Assembly (NCBI GenBank): GCA_019914995.1 | Contig: CM034127.1 | Span: 9,796,001-9,860,000, forward strand | Reading direction: 5' to 3' | Source of the DNA: Acanthochlamys bracteata | Taxonomy: Eukaryota > Streptophyta > Magnoliopsida > Pandanales > Velloziaceae | DNA: 64,000 bases | Shown here: positions 13,143 to 25,100 of the stretch, one piece after another | Position numbering within the stretch: position 1 is the first letter of the stretch | Layout: each line of letters starts with the position of its first letter | Notes under the pieces: generated by a model | The model's database searches: none | Told to the model about the DNA's origin: nothing | The model's input: the letters and a program-made list of their open reading frames with translations, nothing else | Program-made: the position numbers and the translations under genes

Positions 13143-14788
13143 GGCATGGAATCCTTCTTCTGGGAATTGAGTCCAGAATCTAGCTGACCTATGTGTGGTG
13201 ACAGAAATGAAGAAGATAATTTTCGTAAACTTTTTGTTTTATTTCAAATTTTTATCGATTGTTTGTTTGTTTGTTTGTTGGGTAACGAGAGATGACGGAG
13301 ATGGATTGAGCGATGAGAGGAGTTGGTGGTTGAAATTGGGATTAGAGAAGTAATGAGAAGTTGGTAATAGTCTGATAACCAAAGAAAATTGAGAAACACT
13401 CGAGGCTAGTAACATATGATATAAAAGGTTGTTTTCTTTCAAAACTCTCCATTTCAAAGACAAGTATGTGAACACTTGGGATTTTATTACCATTCAGTGG
13501 CATCAGCCAGTGGACTGTTTACGTCTTTGGACATCCACAACCTTTGTTATCCAAAATCATGAAACATGTAGATTTACTTCAAAATTTGAAGTTGAAACAC
13601 AATAGGAGGCAGTTGATAAGCTTCCTACAACCATAAACAACTGTTTAAGTTCAGGTGGTTCTTTGAGTGAAGACATTCAAGTGCTTTCTAAAGGGATATT
13701 TGAAAGTGATTATAAAATAAAACATTTTTTAAATAAAAATTATTTTTAAAATATTTCAAAAAATAAATTTATTTAAAAGAAATATATACAAAATTCTTAA
13801 TGGAGAATTTTTATACTTTCAAATTTTTTAAATAAATATTGTAGAATTTTTATTGAAAACATAAAATAAAAAAAAACTTTTGAAAAGTTCACAAACGCTC
13901 TTGCAAATATGACCTAAGGCTGCTGGTTTTCCTAATTAGTTTGTCGGAGAATATATGTAAGAAATACCAGAGTTAAGATAAGATATAGAGCTCATTTTAA
14001 AATAGGAAGCAACCACAAACATTATATCAGAGGAAAATTAATAGTAGTGAGATCGCTACTTCATCTGAGCTCTCTAATACCTATCCACACTTTTGGACCC
14101 AAGTTCAACTACTAAGTACTAACATGATTTATATACAAAGGCTCCAGTTGACCATCGCTGCATAACTCTTCAGTATTTGAAAATGCTGTACTTGATGCAG
14201 GGTAACAATTTGTTTGAACAGATTCCTTTTGCTTATTCTCAAAACTAAAGACGGACATTTCTTCAATTAAAATTGCAAGTATCGTCACTCACGTAAAAAA
14301 AGGATCACAGTCCAAAAAATCATATGCACTAAAATCATGCTTCTTATCTTGAGTAGAAACCAAGAAAATCTTTCTCTAGCAGATTCCATCTGAAAGATAA
14401 TTACTCTGATGAATACTTCTTTCAAAGGATCATGAAAGTTCACTATCCTTATAGAACCTGACATATACAAGCAAGAGAACTCTCTTTTATATTTTTGCCA
14501 GAGATCAAGTGTCCGAGCTATTGGCATGAATAGTTTAAGTCTCCACCTCTCATCAACTAGCAGATAGAGCCGCTGCGCTCATGCCATTGGAACGGGGATC
14601 ACTTTTAGACGTTTTGATACCCCATATAACACGGGCTCAATGTCATGAACAAACAGTGCAGCTAAGACCAGTCATGTATTAAGCTATAAAGTAAAAAATG
14701 GAGGATCAAATCCGATAGATGTGAGACTATGAGAATGGCAATAAATATGTACAAGCTATTCTTTACATAAAGATAGAACAATTATAGC
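13143..14788. other. Intergenic: transporter upstream region plus AT-rich segment
   Basis: Contains the presumed promoter and leader of the NCS1 transporter, with a short GTTT repeat at about 13259-13279. An AT-rich stretch follows at about 13690-13920 that looks like a decayed nonautonomous transposon. The rest has only short unmatched ORFs. Confidence 0.35.
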
Positions 14789-14936
14789 TGAAACAATTGA
14801 TGAAGAAAAAATAATAATAGAATTGAATATGATGAATAATGAAGAATAATGATAACTAGAGTTTACATCGTATAATTATTTATAGAGTACATATAATGGG
14901 CTTGTCTCATATATAGTCTAATAATACAGTCCAATA
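14789..14936 (-). repeat. 3' LTR of the copia element
   Basis: 148 bp, from TGAAACAATT to CAGTCCAATA on the plus strand. In element sense it begins TATTGGACTG and ends GTTTCA, so the usual TG at the 5' end of the LTR reads TA. The other LTR has the same TA, so the change predates this insertion. Confidence 0.92.
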
Positions 14937-14949
14937 TTGCCCTTCAAAT

Positions 14950-16706
14950 TCATAATGGGTCAAACAATATGAATTTGTTCAATAACGTTTGAAATCTCGG
15001 TGTCGGATGCGATTTTGTAAAGAAATCTGCCAGTTGATCAGTAGAAGCAACATGTGGTAAAGAAATAGTATCTGACAGAAAATGTTCACGAACGAAGTGA
15101 CAGTCAATCTCAATATGTTTCGCTCGTTCATGAAAAACTGAATTGTTTGCAATCTGAATAGCACTCCGATTATCACAGTAAAGAGGAGTAGCTTTTGCAA
15201 AAGTAACTCCCATATCAGTAAGTAATCTCCTCACATGAATAATCTCCCTTGTGGTAGCAGCCATAGCTTGATACTCGGCTTCTGTTGAAGAACAAGCAAC
15301 GATATCCTGTTTCTTACTGCGTCACGAAATTAATGAATCACCAATGAATAAGCAGAAACCTGTAGTAGAACGTCTAGTGGTTGGATCACCAGCCCAATCT
15401 GCATCAGTAAAAGCTCGAAGCTCCAAAGTAAATGTGGAAGACATAAACAAGGAGCGAGTAATAGTGCATTGAAGATATCTGAGAATTCTGAGTAAAGCAC
15501 TATAATATGCTGATCTCGGTGCAGAAACAAATTGACTGACGATACTTATTACATGAGAAATGTCTGGCCTAATCATACAAAGATAGACAAGCTGACCGAC
15601 AAGCCGTCTGTACCGAATAGGATCTGTGAGAGGCTCACCATCTATAGGACGAAGCTTCACATGAAGCTCTAAAGGGGTATCAACCGTCCGACTATCAGAT
15701 AAGCCTGCAGATTTAATAATGTCAGAAGTATATTTTTATTGAGAAATAAGAATTCCTCTAGTATTTTGCGCAATCTCCAATCCAAGAAAATAGCGTAGAT
15801 ATCCAAGGTCCTTCATTTAAAACTGTTGATGTAGGTGCTTTTTCGTGGCTGCAATACCTGCAATGTCATTCCCTATTAAAATCATATCATCTACATATAA
15901 TAACAGGAGTACCCGCCCTTGCGGTGAAGACCGCACAAAAAAAGAATGATCTTGAGAATTCTGTTGAAATTCTGCCTCTGTAATAGCTCGACGAAAACAC
16001 TCAAATCAAGCTCTAGGAGCCTGTTTGAGTCTATAAATAGCACGACGAAGACGACATACATGATCCGGAGGAGTAGAAAGACCTGGAGGTGGCTGCATAT
16101 AAACAACCTCCGATAATGTACCATGAAGAAAAATATTCTTCACATCCATCTGATAAAGAGGCCACTGACGTATTGCAGCAACTGCTAATAGAGTGCGAAC
16201 AGTAGTCATCTGGACAATAGGAGCAAATGTCTCATCATAATCAATCACATGCTCCTGAGTAAAGCCTCTAGCAATAAGACGAGCCTTGTGCCTCTCAATG
16301 GAGCCATCAGGTCAATATTTAATCTTAAAAACTCATTTGCAACTAATAGGCTGTACTCTCTCCGATAATGGAACTACATCCCAAGTATCTGTCTGCTGAA
16401 ATGCACGAAATTCTTCTGCCATTGTCTCTCGCCACTCATGGTACTGAATTGCCTCTTGGTAAGAATTAGGTTCACAAGTAGTATGAATAGCAGTAAGAAA
16501 TGAATAAAACTTTGGAGAGTATGAGGTGATGGTGGCAAAACCAAACCTATCAAGCGGGCCTGAACAATTTGGTGTAAAACGAGTAGGAAGACGATGAGGA
16601 CGTTGTGACTGACGAACAAGTGGTGGTGGAGATGTAGACAAATTGGATATTGGTAAAATTGGAGAATAAATTATGTGTAGAAAAAAAAATTTCAAAAAAT
16701 CAACTT
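14950..16706 (-). pseudogene. Copia reverse transcriptase-RNase H remnant with in-frame stops
   Basis: The open stretches 16695-16333, 16248-16006, 15660-15322 and 15264-14950 all lie in one reading frame, so the break-up is by stop codons with no frameshift that I could see. It starts in the linker before reverse transcriptase (EWRETMAEEFRAFQ) and runs through [27 protein letters not shown], the catalytic YVDDM motif (near 15885-15899), LVYLCMIRPDISH and the RNase H block (FTDADWAGDPTTRRST, STEAEY, HIEIDCHFVREH, LADFFTK). I count six stops; three replace conserved Trp codons (CKWVFK, PRAWFE, SWRSKKQ) and are TGG to TGA changes. It cannot make a working polyprotein. Confidence 0.92.
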
Positions 16707-16719
16707 GGTTCTGATACCA
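16707..16719 (-). other. Primer-binding site of the copia element
   Basis: In element sense TGGTATCAGAACC, directly next to the 5' LTR. It matches the 3' end complement of initiator tRNA-Met with small differences (AAC for AGC). Confidence 0.85.
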
Positions 16720-16867
16720 TGAAACAATTGATGAAGGAAAAATAATAATAAAATTGAATATGATGAATAATGAAGAATAATGATAACTAGAATTTACATC
16801 GTATAATTATTTATAGAGTACATAGAATGGGCTTGTCTCATATATAGTCTAATAATACAGTCCAATA
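16720..16867 (-). repeat. 5' LTR of the copia element
   Basis: 148 bp, same termini as the repeat at 14789-14936, with 4 mismatches to it (A/G, G/A, G/A, T/G) and no indel. In element sense it precedes the primer-binding site. Confidence 0.92.
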
Positions 16868-17039
16868 ATAACATAACTTTATTGAACTATGTTAGTAGCC
16901 ATGCTGCATGATTGTATAAAGATGAATTTAGAGTTCCCAATCTTGTTCCTATGTGAGGTTACTCTTGTATGGGAGAAGGTGTGTGATCTTTAGATATGAG
17001 GCATCCTCTCCATCATTGAGCACCATTAGAGAACCATGA

Positions 17040-17915
17040 AGCTTGGGTCTTTGCTAAGGCTTTTAAGTTGCATGACGGACAATGCCTTTGTTTCTAACTT
17101 GGCCGTGCATTCTGTCTGTACCATGCATGTTTAATTCCCATTGGAGATGATGAGAAAAATTAACTGCCAAATAAGTGTAGGCATGGGCTTGGTCAAAGAA
17201 CTCCATACCTAGGACTACTTGAAAATCATCTATGGAGACAATAGAGATCAGATGCATTTTTCTATTTCACCCCGTGCTTACGACATCATTACAACTAAAC
17301 TGCATCTTGAAGAAAAGTGAGAGCAATACTTACCTTGATAGTTTCGTCGTGCGTTCCTATGGCATTAAAGTACTCTGCCAAACCGAAGATTAAGTTCTCC
17401 ACTGAAGTGGCATCCAGATACCATTATAAGTGGATGGTTTGGGCATCTCTAGCCTCACCTTTCAACCTTGGTATTAGAAACTGATCTGGTAGCAAAGCTG
17501 CACTTTTATTTTACCCAGTTTTGACGAACCTCATCTCACTCAGTACCGATAGAGCGTATTTGTGTTTTACGAAGTTGCGCATGATAGAGATGTCTTGCAT
17601 GAGGGTAGTAAGGTCCCTCTTTAGGAGTTACTAAACTATTGGATAAACATCTTTACGCTTAGGCGATCTCTGCATATTATACTTCTAAGTCATCAAGCCG
17701 TCTACCAAGCTCTTCAACATTAAAATCTATATCTGAAACAATTTGCTCTAGATCAACAATGCGGCTCTATCATCAATGATGGAGCCTTAGACTTGCTACG
17801 AGTCTTGGTTGGTGCGTGTTGCTCATTCCTCCTGCAGGCTTGCTCTTGCGGCACTTCCTTTGTAGTGACGACGTCCTGCACTGTGGCCAAATTCAAAACC
17901 TTAGCTCTAATACCA
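17040..17915 (-). mobile_element. Ty3/gypsy-type gag-protease remnant
   Basis: Reading minus: a primer-binding site TGGTATTAGAGCT (17903-17915, initiator tRNA-Met type). Then a broken gag frame with IVSDIDFNVEELGRRLDDLE at about 17680-17745 and VENLIFGLAEYF...GTHDETIKV at about 17335-17410. Then a protease-like stretch, SIDDFQVVLGMEFFDQAHA, at about 17180-17245. The order PBS, gag, protease and the DFxVVLGMEF motif are typical of plant gypsy elements. Several stops and frame changes interrupt it, and no pol is present. A 5' LTR should lie just right of 17915, but I found no second copy to define it. Only about 170 bp separate it from the copia element. Confidence 0.65.
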
Positions 17916-19609
17916 AATTCACAGAATTAGAGTTTTTAATAGTACCCGCATGGTATTTAGATAAGTTTTATGTGAAGTTGCTAAGTAAGTCTAAAAAAAT
18001 TTCGAAGTTATACCAAGGGAATGGGGCAAAGGAAAACAGAGAAGTATGGATTCAACAAAGCTTCACTAGCAAGCTTGAAATGTTTATAAGAACTTGATGT
18101 TTACAACTTATTTTAATGGTTATATGTGAAGAGTTCTTACCCCATATTTAAAGCATTTCTTTAGTGAATAAGGGTGATTGTTTTGATTGGTAAATAACGC
18201 TTCTCTAGAACGTTTTTCAAAATATTTATATACTATTCTAGAGAATCCTACAAATCTTTCTGTAGGATATGAGCTCTGTTTGGGTCTCATAACGACAAAA
18301 TTCTGGTCTAAATTTTATAACCTGTTTCAAGTAGCTGGAGTTGGAACACAGTGCAGCAGCAGAGACGAAAGAAGAGTAGTGTAGCTGCGGTGCACCTGCA
18401 GCTGGTGAGAGTGATGAGGGAGAATATACGTGTTCCTCCTCTGTTCAGCCACATGTGACGTACATGCATATGTTTAGTAAGTTTGAAACAGAAGTTGTGT
18501 ACAGAACGCAAATAGAAGAGTTCGTTTTCTTTCTTTCTTAAATCTGTGAATTGCTGCTGAAATGTGATCGTGTGGATGCGAGCGCCGGGAGGCGACTGAC
18601 CAAGAGAGAGCGGATGACAGCGAGAAAGAATTATAGCTGGATTGAATCACTAAATGGAGTACCGTCCTTTTCAGAGAGTACTGAACTTTAGATGCATATA
18701 AATAGCTTAATTGAAACAAGAGGTGAACTGTTCAGTCATCTCCCCCAAGTACCTGGTTAAACAAATGGACAAGGTCCTTGCCACGACGGTCATATGCCTG
18801 TGCAGTAGTGGTGACGGATGAAGGCTTCAGCTTCTTGTTGAATGTAAACAGTAGAGGAACCTAAAAAAGTTAACAACTTATTAACCGGCCAGACACAGGT
18901 GTTTGTAATTTGGACAGGTTTAGAAATGTGTAACATACGCAAACCCCGCTAAGAGCATTAAACGTCAAGTTTTCTGCAATTTTCGACCGGCCGAAACAAC
19001 TCTATTCCTTGCCCATATATATATACAGCATATCTTGATTGGTGGAGGATAAAGGGAATAGCTCAACCATTAGACATGATAAACTACCTCTTCTCATGAA
19101 TGCCTTCTTTAATTTACGTCAATACCCGTAAAAAATAATGAGGATGTAATCCGAGATCAAAAGCAAGAGCAATTCCTTGTCATCATATATTAACGTTCCG
19201 TCAAAGAGAAGAAGAACGCAACTTTCCGTCACTTTACCTCTTCCTGGTGTTCACCAGTGGCATGTAGTATAATTCATCAGGTTTTCAAAACCCTAAACCA
19301 GTTAGTTATGTATTACGCATCACCATCATTAGTAGGCAGACAACTTGATGAAAACCTTGGAGGAATCAGTCAGAAAACCTGTAAAGAAGTTCGCAAATTG
19401 ATGAAATGATTCTCACTAATAAATTAATGTTTACGACAGAGAGTCAGGCGAAGGTATCATTTAAGGTTCGTTCAACATTCAAAAAGTTACAGGAGTGAAG
19501 GCAAAAAATCGGAAAAAACTTACAATAGATACAAAAGGCAACCTGTTAGCAAAATTCACGGCCCCAGCAACAAAAACCCTTTATCTTCTATCTACTTCCT
19601 TTTCATTAT
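17916..19609. other. Intergenic, possibly part of the gypsy LTR
   Basis: The first few hundred bases should contain the 5' LTR of the gypsy remnant, but no partner repeat was seen. The rest has only short unmatched ORFs. The last 200-300 bp before 19610 are probably the 3' UTR of the RING-finger gene. Confidence 0.35.
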
Positions 19610-22600
19610 TTACAGTATGGAATAAGCTCGGACCACCTCTAGGATGGGTGCTCGGCAGAGCGGGCAGTTGCCACCACTTCGAACTAACTCTTTTGCGCAC
19701 TTTGAGCATGTGCACATATGTCCACATCTGATGGAATGGTGCCATAGACCAGTTAATTCCAGTCAATAATTTCTGGACAGTAGCTAGCTTAAAAGATAAG
19801 TGTATAAGAAAAAAAACCTGTAAAGAAGGGAGTCAATGTGATTATCACAGCAGACACAGCATGTCCCCTTTCTCACATGACTCCACTTAGATCCATCTTC
19901 TGATATTTCTTCAGTCATACCTGCTACAAACAGACGAGCTTCACATGTATGGAGTTGCAATTGGAGAACACGCTCTTAGGATGGATAACAAAGGAAGAAA
20001 TCCCAATTTCTAGCTTCAAACAATAACAACAGAAATGCTCTGGTTTCGTACAAACTTGTATTGAAAAGAATAGGCATAGTTTAAAAATCCTAAAGCAATC
20101 ACATAACAACCATGTCTAATTTCATATTGGTAAAATTTCATCCATAATCAGATATAGAACATCATAACAAATAAAGGGAAGTACGTGATATTGAAAACTT
20201 ACTAATCCTACTTAAAAGAAGTTCTTGCTGCAGGTACCCTCAAGCAAGTCACGCATGTATTTCAAAACTTTTGGTAGCTTTTTTTATTTTCTATATGTCA
20301 CTTATCATTCTGAAGAGTAGATGTAAAATGAACAAAATGAAGATTTAGGGCCTCTTTGGGGTTGCGTTCTCAGAACAGAACCCCATTGTTAAATTTATAA
20401 AAAACAAAATTTATATCTAGATTTTCTTTTTTATTTGGGGGGGAATTTGGAAGACGTGAGTGAATTGTACGTCATAGAATCATTATATGTATTTTTTTAA
20501 TTAAAAAAAATGACAAGCTCATTCCCAAAAACTCCTTTTCTCTAGAAGCTCTACCCTTTAAGCAACCCCAAACAAACCACTTAAACTCACCTTTGCCTCC
20601 ACCAAAACGATTTAAGGCTGCAGAAACTTCTTGCCGAACAGAGCGCTGCAACTCTAACTGCATATCCATACATGCCTCAAGCATTCTCTGCATATGACTC
20701 ATCCCTTGTTGAAGTCTAGCCATATCAGCCCGAAGATCATTGATAACATCCCATTCCTGGAACAAAATATCATTCATGTGACTTAGCAAAAAGTAAAACA
20801 TTAACCTAAATTAGAAGCTCCTGCACAACAATCAAGTGATAGGAGTCCTAATACAAAAATATGTATAGATAAAATTAAAATTATCAAATAGATCATATTA
20901 AAGTGAGATGCGCACAATTTCTGATCGATGTAAGCTCCGCCTGCTCCAATTAGTATGGTGTAAACCACTGTGCCAAAACGGTTGTGGAGGGGGCACTGGA
21001 GGTGATGGCCTTCCAACAGGCTGTCTGGCAACTGGCACCTGCTGCTCTTGATTGAGTTCATCATCTCTTTCTTGACTCCGATCATCATCTGGAGAAGTGG
21101 CAGTAGGCAAACTTCTTTCTAGATCCCAGTCAAACGGAGCACGGCCTTGCCGTTGCACATAGGACTGGATAAGCTGATCTAGACTCTCACGAAATCCACT
21201 CCGGAGAAGATTGGACACACTTCTCCTGCAAATATCTCATAGATTTGTCACAAGGTATTAGCCCCTCATAATGCTAGTTTCAAATGGAGAGGAGGAGAAA
21301 AAGGTACCTGCTTAGAAGTTCCCTAAGTTCCATACTGTACACATTCTCATCTTCAGGGAGGATAAATCTATTCAATCTTCTATTAGGTATGGACCTTTGA
21401 TCTCTAGGAGGATTTGATGGTCCATCTTGCCATGTTTGTAGAGTTCCATGAGAAGAATTCTCATGCCACTCTTCCTGAGCTTCCAGAATACGACTATCCT
21501 CCCCATCATCTTCTGGTGCTACTTGTTGCCACTCTTGGTCCACACTCTCCTGCCAGTTCATATCAGATTCTTCTAGGGTCTCGTTCTGCCATTCATTATA
21601 AGACAGATCAGCATTCTGTTGCCAAGCCCTTCCTCCATCTTGGGCCTGCCAACTTTCTGTCATTGGTTCAGATTCTTGCCAATTTATGTTGCCCTGTGGT
21701 TCATCATCAATCGTTTGCTGTGACTGAACTGCTTGCTCCATTTCACTGTCCTCGCTTCTTAGCAACCGGGAGTTCTCATAGTTGTCATGGATTGCTTCAT
21801 CTACAAACTCAGATTGAGGATGCTCGTTTCTAGCACCATCTACATCCCCAGCAGGTGCATTTGAGGTATCAGTCACTTGTGTCTCGCTATTTGATTGAGC
21901 CTGAGTGACAGCTTGCCTGCGTACAATGTTCTACAATCTGAATCCAAATCCCTCCCCAATTATAAAGAATTGTTTGATGTGGACATCAACTAAAGTGCTT
22001 TCTTCAGAGCATTTGAAGAGAAATCATTATCATCTAGTTTCCAACTAAATTTAAAGAGTTTGCTGAGAGCAATAACATGAACTTAGTTATAATACTTCTA
22101 TTCATGATGTAACTAAACTTAGACCTCAAAGTTGTCTATGCATAGTGTAAATTAGCTATAAAAGACAAAATATTATGGCAGGTCTAAATTATGACTTTGA
22201 CCACACCAGTCTTTTGACCAAAGCACTCACAATTGGTTGTAGCATCGACTAAAATACCAAGCACTCTTTGACTTATATAAGCTACAGTCCGATCTACAAC
22301 GTAATCAACAATATTCTTTCTAATTGACAACAAAAATCATTACTGTTAATCACACAATCTGATATTCCTACTCCACCCTTAGTGGCAAAAAAATAGAGAT
22401 ATACTCGTAATCTAAAAAGTGTCTTCAGCATAATTGAAACGACTTCATACCTAGGTAATTCAGTTGCAATTTGCTGCTTGTTTATGCTATCCGCATCAGT
22501 CCCTAGTATGATATATCAAATGCTTTGCGAGCAGAAAAAGTTTCAAGTGATTGTACAATGCTCTTTTGTTGCAGTGACCTTTGTTCTATTTGTTCCTAAG

Positions 22601-24900
22601 TCAATTACTCATCTTTATCTTTTCTCTAGTCAGATATTCTTTTATGGTTAACACTACATTGACAGAACAGATTCTAACTAGTAAGCACTTTACAACCATG
22701 AACCAAAACTAAAAAACACTCGTCATCATTCTTCCAACTAGTTGATGATTGAACAATTACCTTAGGCCAGAGACTGTATGACGTTGCCTCAGCTGACCCA
22801 ACTCTCTCGCTGCTGCAGAAGGAGGCCTCTCCTCCTCTGAAGGCCTTCCATTTCTTAAAAATCTTCCCATGAGAAGTGACTGACAAAAAAAAAGAATCAT
22901 AATGACACTGACAAATAAACGAGCTACTTGTATCATTAGACAAGCACGCTTATGTACACTAAATAAACAAAAGATTGTTAAGGAGTAACACTGGCAAAAC
23001 GGTTTTGGCAGCTCCCAACTCCATAAAATATAAGCATTTCCAAGCATTATATGGCAGGATTGAAATTAAAACTGAAGAGCACTTCAATACAGAAGTCCAA
23101 GAATAGAGGATTCATGACATTTCTGGTTCTCTAGATAGAAAAGGCCACAATGTCATGGTAAAAAGCAAATTTCAAAAAGAAGTAGAAGACCCAAAAACAA
23201 CTAGTTTGTTAGATCAAATTAAAAGGTGAAGCTGCTCATTAGATCTTGAAAATTATAAATATTTGAAGACATGACATGAGGTACAAATAACAACGTCGAC
23301 CCTCTGGACATTTTGTCATCAAAATATATTCTAACAGGCTAACAGCCCTCTAACAGCCAAAGAAAATGCCAAATGTTCAAGAAACTGTCCCATAAAACAT
23401 ACTAAGGAAATCTTAAAAGTTTAGAACAAAAGTCTATGGCATGAAACAAGGCCACAAGATGAGCAAATGGATACCCATAAACTCAATCACCAGAACCCCG
23501 TCAAGTAAGGTAAACCAAAAAGACTTTAGCCAACGAAATGAAAATACAAAATATTCACCAACAATAGCAAATCACTAAATGCGTAAACTATTCACAGGAG
23601 GATGTCGAATTAGGCTACTCCTTAAGCAGTTGAACTACATGAATTAGCTCTAGCAGTTCATAGTAAACTTTGAAGGTCAAGAAGAATGTTAACTACAAAC
23701 CAAGTCACTAGGTTAACTAAATAATAAGCTCGCTCATCCCATTGCATTAAATTAAATCAACTAATTCCATGAACAGCTTGGCAGATGTCAGATATCAACC
23801 TGAATGCGATTGCGGTGAGCGAAGTCTGAAACAGCACGATGCTCAGAGAGACGCTGCAGTTCCCGCTCCCTTTCTCTAGCAATCCTCATGATGAGATCAA
23901 GACGTGCCTGCCGCCCACGAATCCTCAGCATGTTCCTTCGAACATGTTGTGGAGGTCCATCTTCTTGATCAGAAACCAAACGGTCCCTTTCCTGCTCCCT
24001 CTCCCTGTCCTCTCTCCTGCTAGCTCTTGCATCCCTCTGCTGGCTAGCCATCTGTACCCACTCTCTCACCAGTCTCACCCTTTCCCTTTCATTCTCCCCA
24101 AGCCACTCAGCTCTTGATGAGTTTTCATTGGCTCTCGGAGAAACCCTCTGCCCCGCCTGCGCCACAGCAACGCTCTCCGTCATCCACCCACGAACAATCT
24201 GCCTCACTCTTTCCCTCTCCGTATCACCAGAATCCGGAGACTGCTCCCTGCTTGACCGCCTATCATCCTCCTCCTCCACATCATCCCGCCTAGTTCCGCG
24301 AGCCCACCGCACAAACTCGCTGTCATCACTCTCACTAGCATCTTCCAATCCATTCTGCCTTCTTCCATGTCCAATCTCAGACCGCGGAGAAGCAGAAGAA
24401 GTAGCATTCGAGACCATCCGATTGCGCCCGCCAGCAGTAGCAACAGCTTCATCTTCCAATTCCCTCCACATCTGCAGCAACGAGGAAGCACGAGGAGCAA
24501 CAATGTGGCGCTCTGCAGAGATCGACTGCTGCTGCTGCTGATGAGATCGACGAGATTCACGGAGAAACGATGAATCAAGCATAGACACCGTATGAAGCCC
24601 AGCAAGCGCCATGAGTTCGTTCTCCCGATTCCTTCTCTCGATAGTTGTAATCATTTCCTCAGCTTGGCGAGCCACCCACCGGCTGAGAATTCGAGAGTGC
24701 CGACGAGCAGCAGCAGAAGACTCAGCAAAATCATCGCCGTCGAGGTCAGACCGCCTTCGCCGGCGAGCAAGCTGATCAACGCCAGCGGAAGATTCGGGAA
24801 AATCGTCCTCATCGGCGAAAGCACAACCGTCAATGCGTCCCAGGACGCAATCTTCCAAACCACGACGGAAATCGCGATTTTTCTGCCTGAATTCCGCCAT
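19610..24900 (-). CDS. RING-finger (C3HC4) E3 ubiquitin-ligase-like protein, 841 aa
   Basis: Seven exons, all GT-AG and in phase: 24900-23800, 22879-22761, 21916-21308, 21225-20916, 20756-20591, 19920-19818, 19727-19610. The protein resembles the large Arabidopsis RING proteins of the At5g04460 type, which are presumed E3 ubiquitin ligases with little functional work. Residues 1-367 are Arg/Glu/Ser-rich and contain a twice-used motif, [11 protein letters not shown] and [10 protein letters not shown]. Exon 3 has a regular tryptophan array, NWQE/SWQA/AWQQ-like. Exon 5 encodes a helical stretch, [18 protein letters not shown]. The C-terminal RING is C789/C790-x2-C, CGH (804-806), C810-x2-C813 and CPLC (824-827), i.e. 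a CGHxxxCxxC-type C3HC4 finger, ending [10 protein letters not shown] as in relatives. The length is close to the family's (about 850 aa). The start is the first in-frame ATG of a long exon. No transmembrane segment is seen. Confidence 0.9.
20348..20580. mobile_element. Tourist/Harbinger-like MITE in intron 5 of the RING gene
   Basis: 233 bp with imperfect terminal inverted repeats. The left end is GGGCCTCTTTGGGGTTGC; the right end, reverse-complemented, is GTGGTTTGTTTGGGGTTGC. It is flanked on both sides by TTA (20345-20347 and 20581-20583), the 3-bp target duplication typical of PIF/Harbinger MITEs. It has no coding capacity. It lies between exon 5 (ends 20591) and exon 6, 7 bp of intron away from the splice donor. 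Family assignment rests on the ends and TTA only; a hAT origin is less likely. Confidence 0.7.
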
Positions 24901-25100
24901 TGATTAACCTTTCTTTTCAATTTCTGATTATCAGCAGATTGTGCGAGTCGAAACCAATTCCATTTTTCAGAAACCAAAACCAATGAAATAAACCAAATCA
25001 AATTAAAATCGGTAGATAAAACAGCAACGCAGATTGAAAATTTGAGGAGAATGGTTGAGAAGGGAAATACTAAAATGGAGTTGAGTATTTAAGGAAGGAT
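24901..25100 (-). promoter_or_regulatory. Putative leader and core promoter of the RING gene
   Basis: Region directly upstream of the RING-gene ATG. A TATA-like TTAAATA lies at plus positions 25086-25092 (minus strand), about 190 bp before the start codon. This is weak, position-based evidence only. Confidence 0.25.

Larger units (their letters stand above)
14789..16867 (-). mobile_element. Internally deleted Ty1/copia LTR retrotransposon
   Basis: Two 148-bp direct repeats (14789-14936 and 16720-16867) bound the element and differ at 4 positions by eye. Just inside the right-hand repeat, on the minus strand, is a primer-binding site TGGTATCAGAACC, complementary to initiator tRNA-Met. Just inside the left-hand repeat is a purine-rich tract reading GAAGGGCAA. 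Reading minus, the order is 5' LTR, PBS, reverse transcriptase and RNase H remnant, polypurine tract, 3' LTR. Gag, protease and integrase are missing, so the element is 2.08 kb rather than the usual 4.5-5.5 kb. The flanks ATAGC (14784-14788) and ATAAC (16868-16872) match at 4 of 5 positions and may be the target-site duplication. The few LTR differences suggest a fairly recent insertion. It is not autonomous. Confidence 0.93.

Noticed and set aside
14285-14527. 80-aa minus-strand ORF
   Set aside because: No recognisable domain, no splice context, and a hydrophobic biased composition; treated as chance.
17816-18384. Plus-strand ORFs near the gypsy relic
   Set aside because: They cross the minus-strand primer-binding site and presumed LTR; no domain is recognisable.
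23839-24903. Plus-strand ORFs opposite RING exon 1
   Set aside because: They are antisense shadows of a GC-richer coding exon; the minus-strand frame is continuous and spliced in phase.
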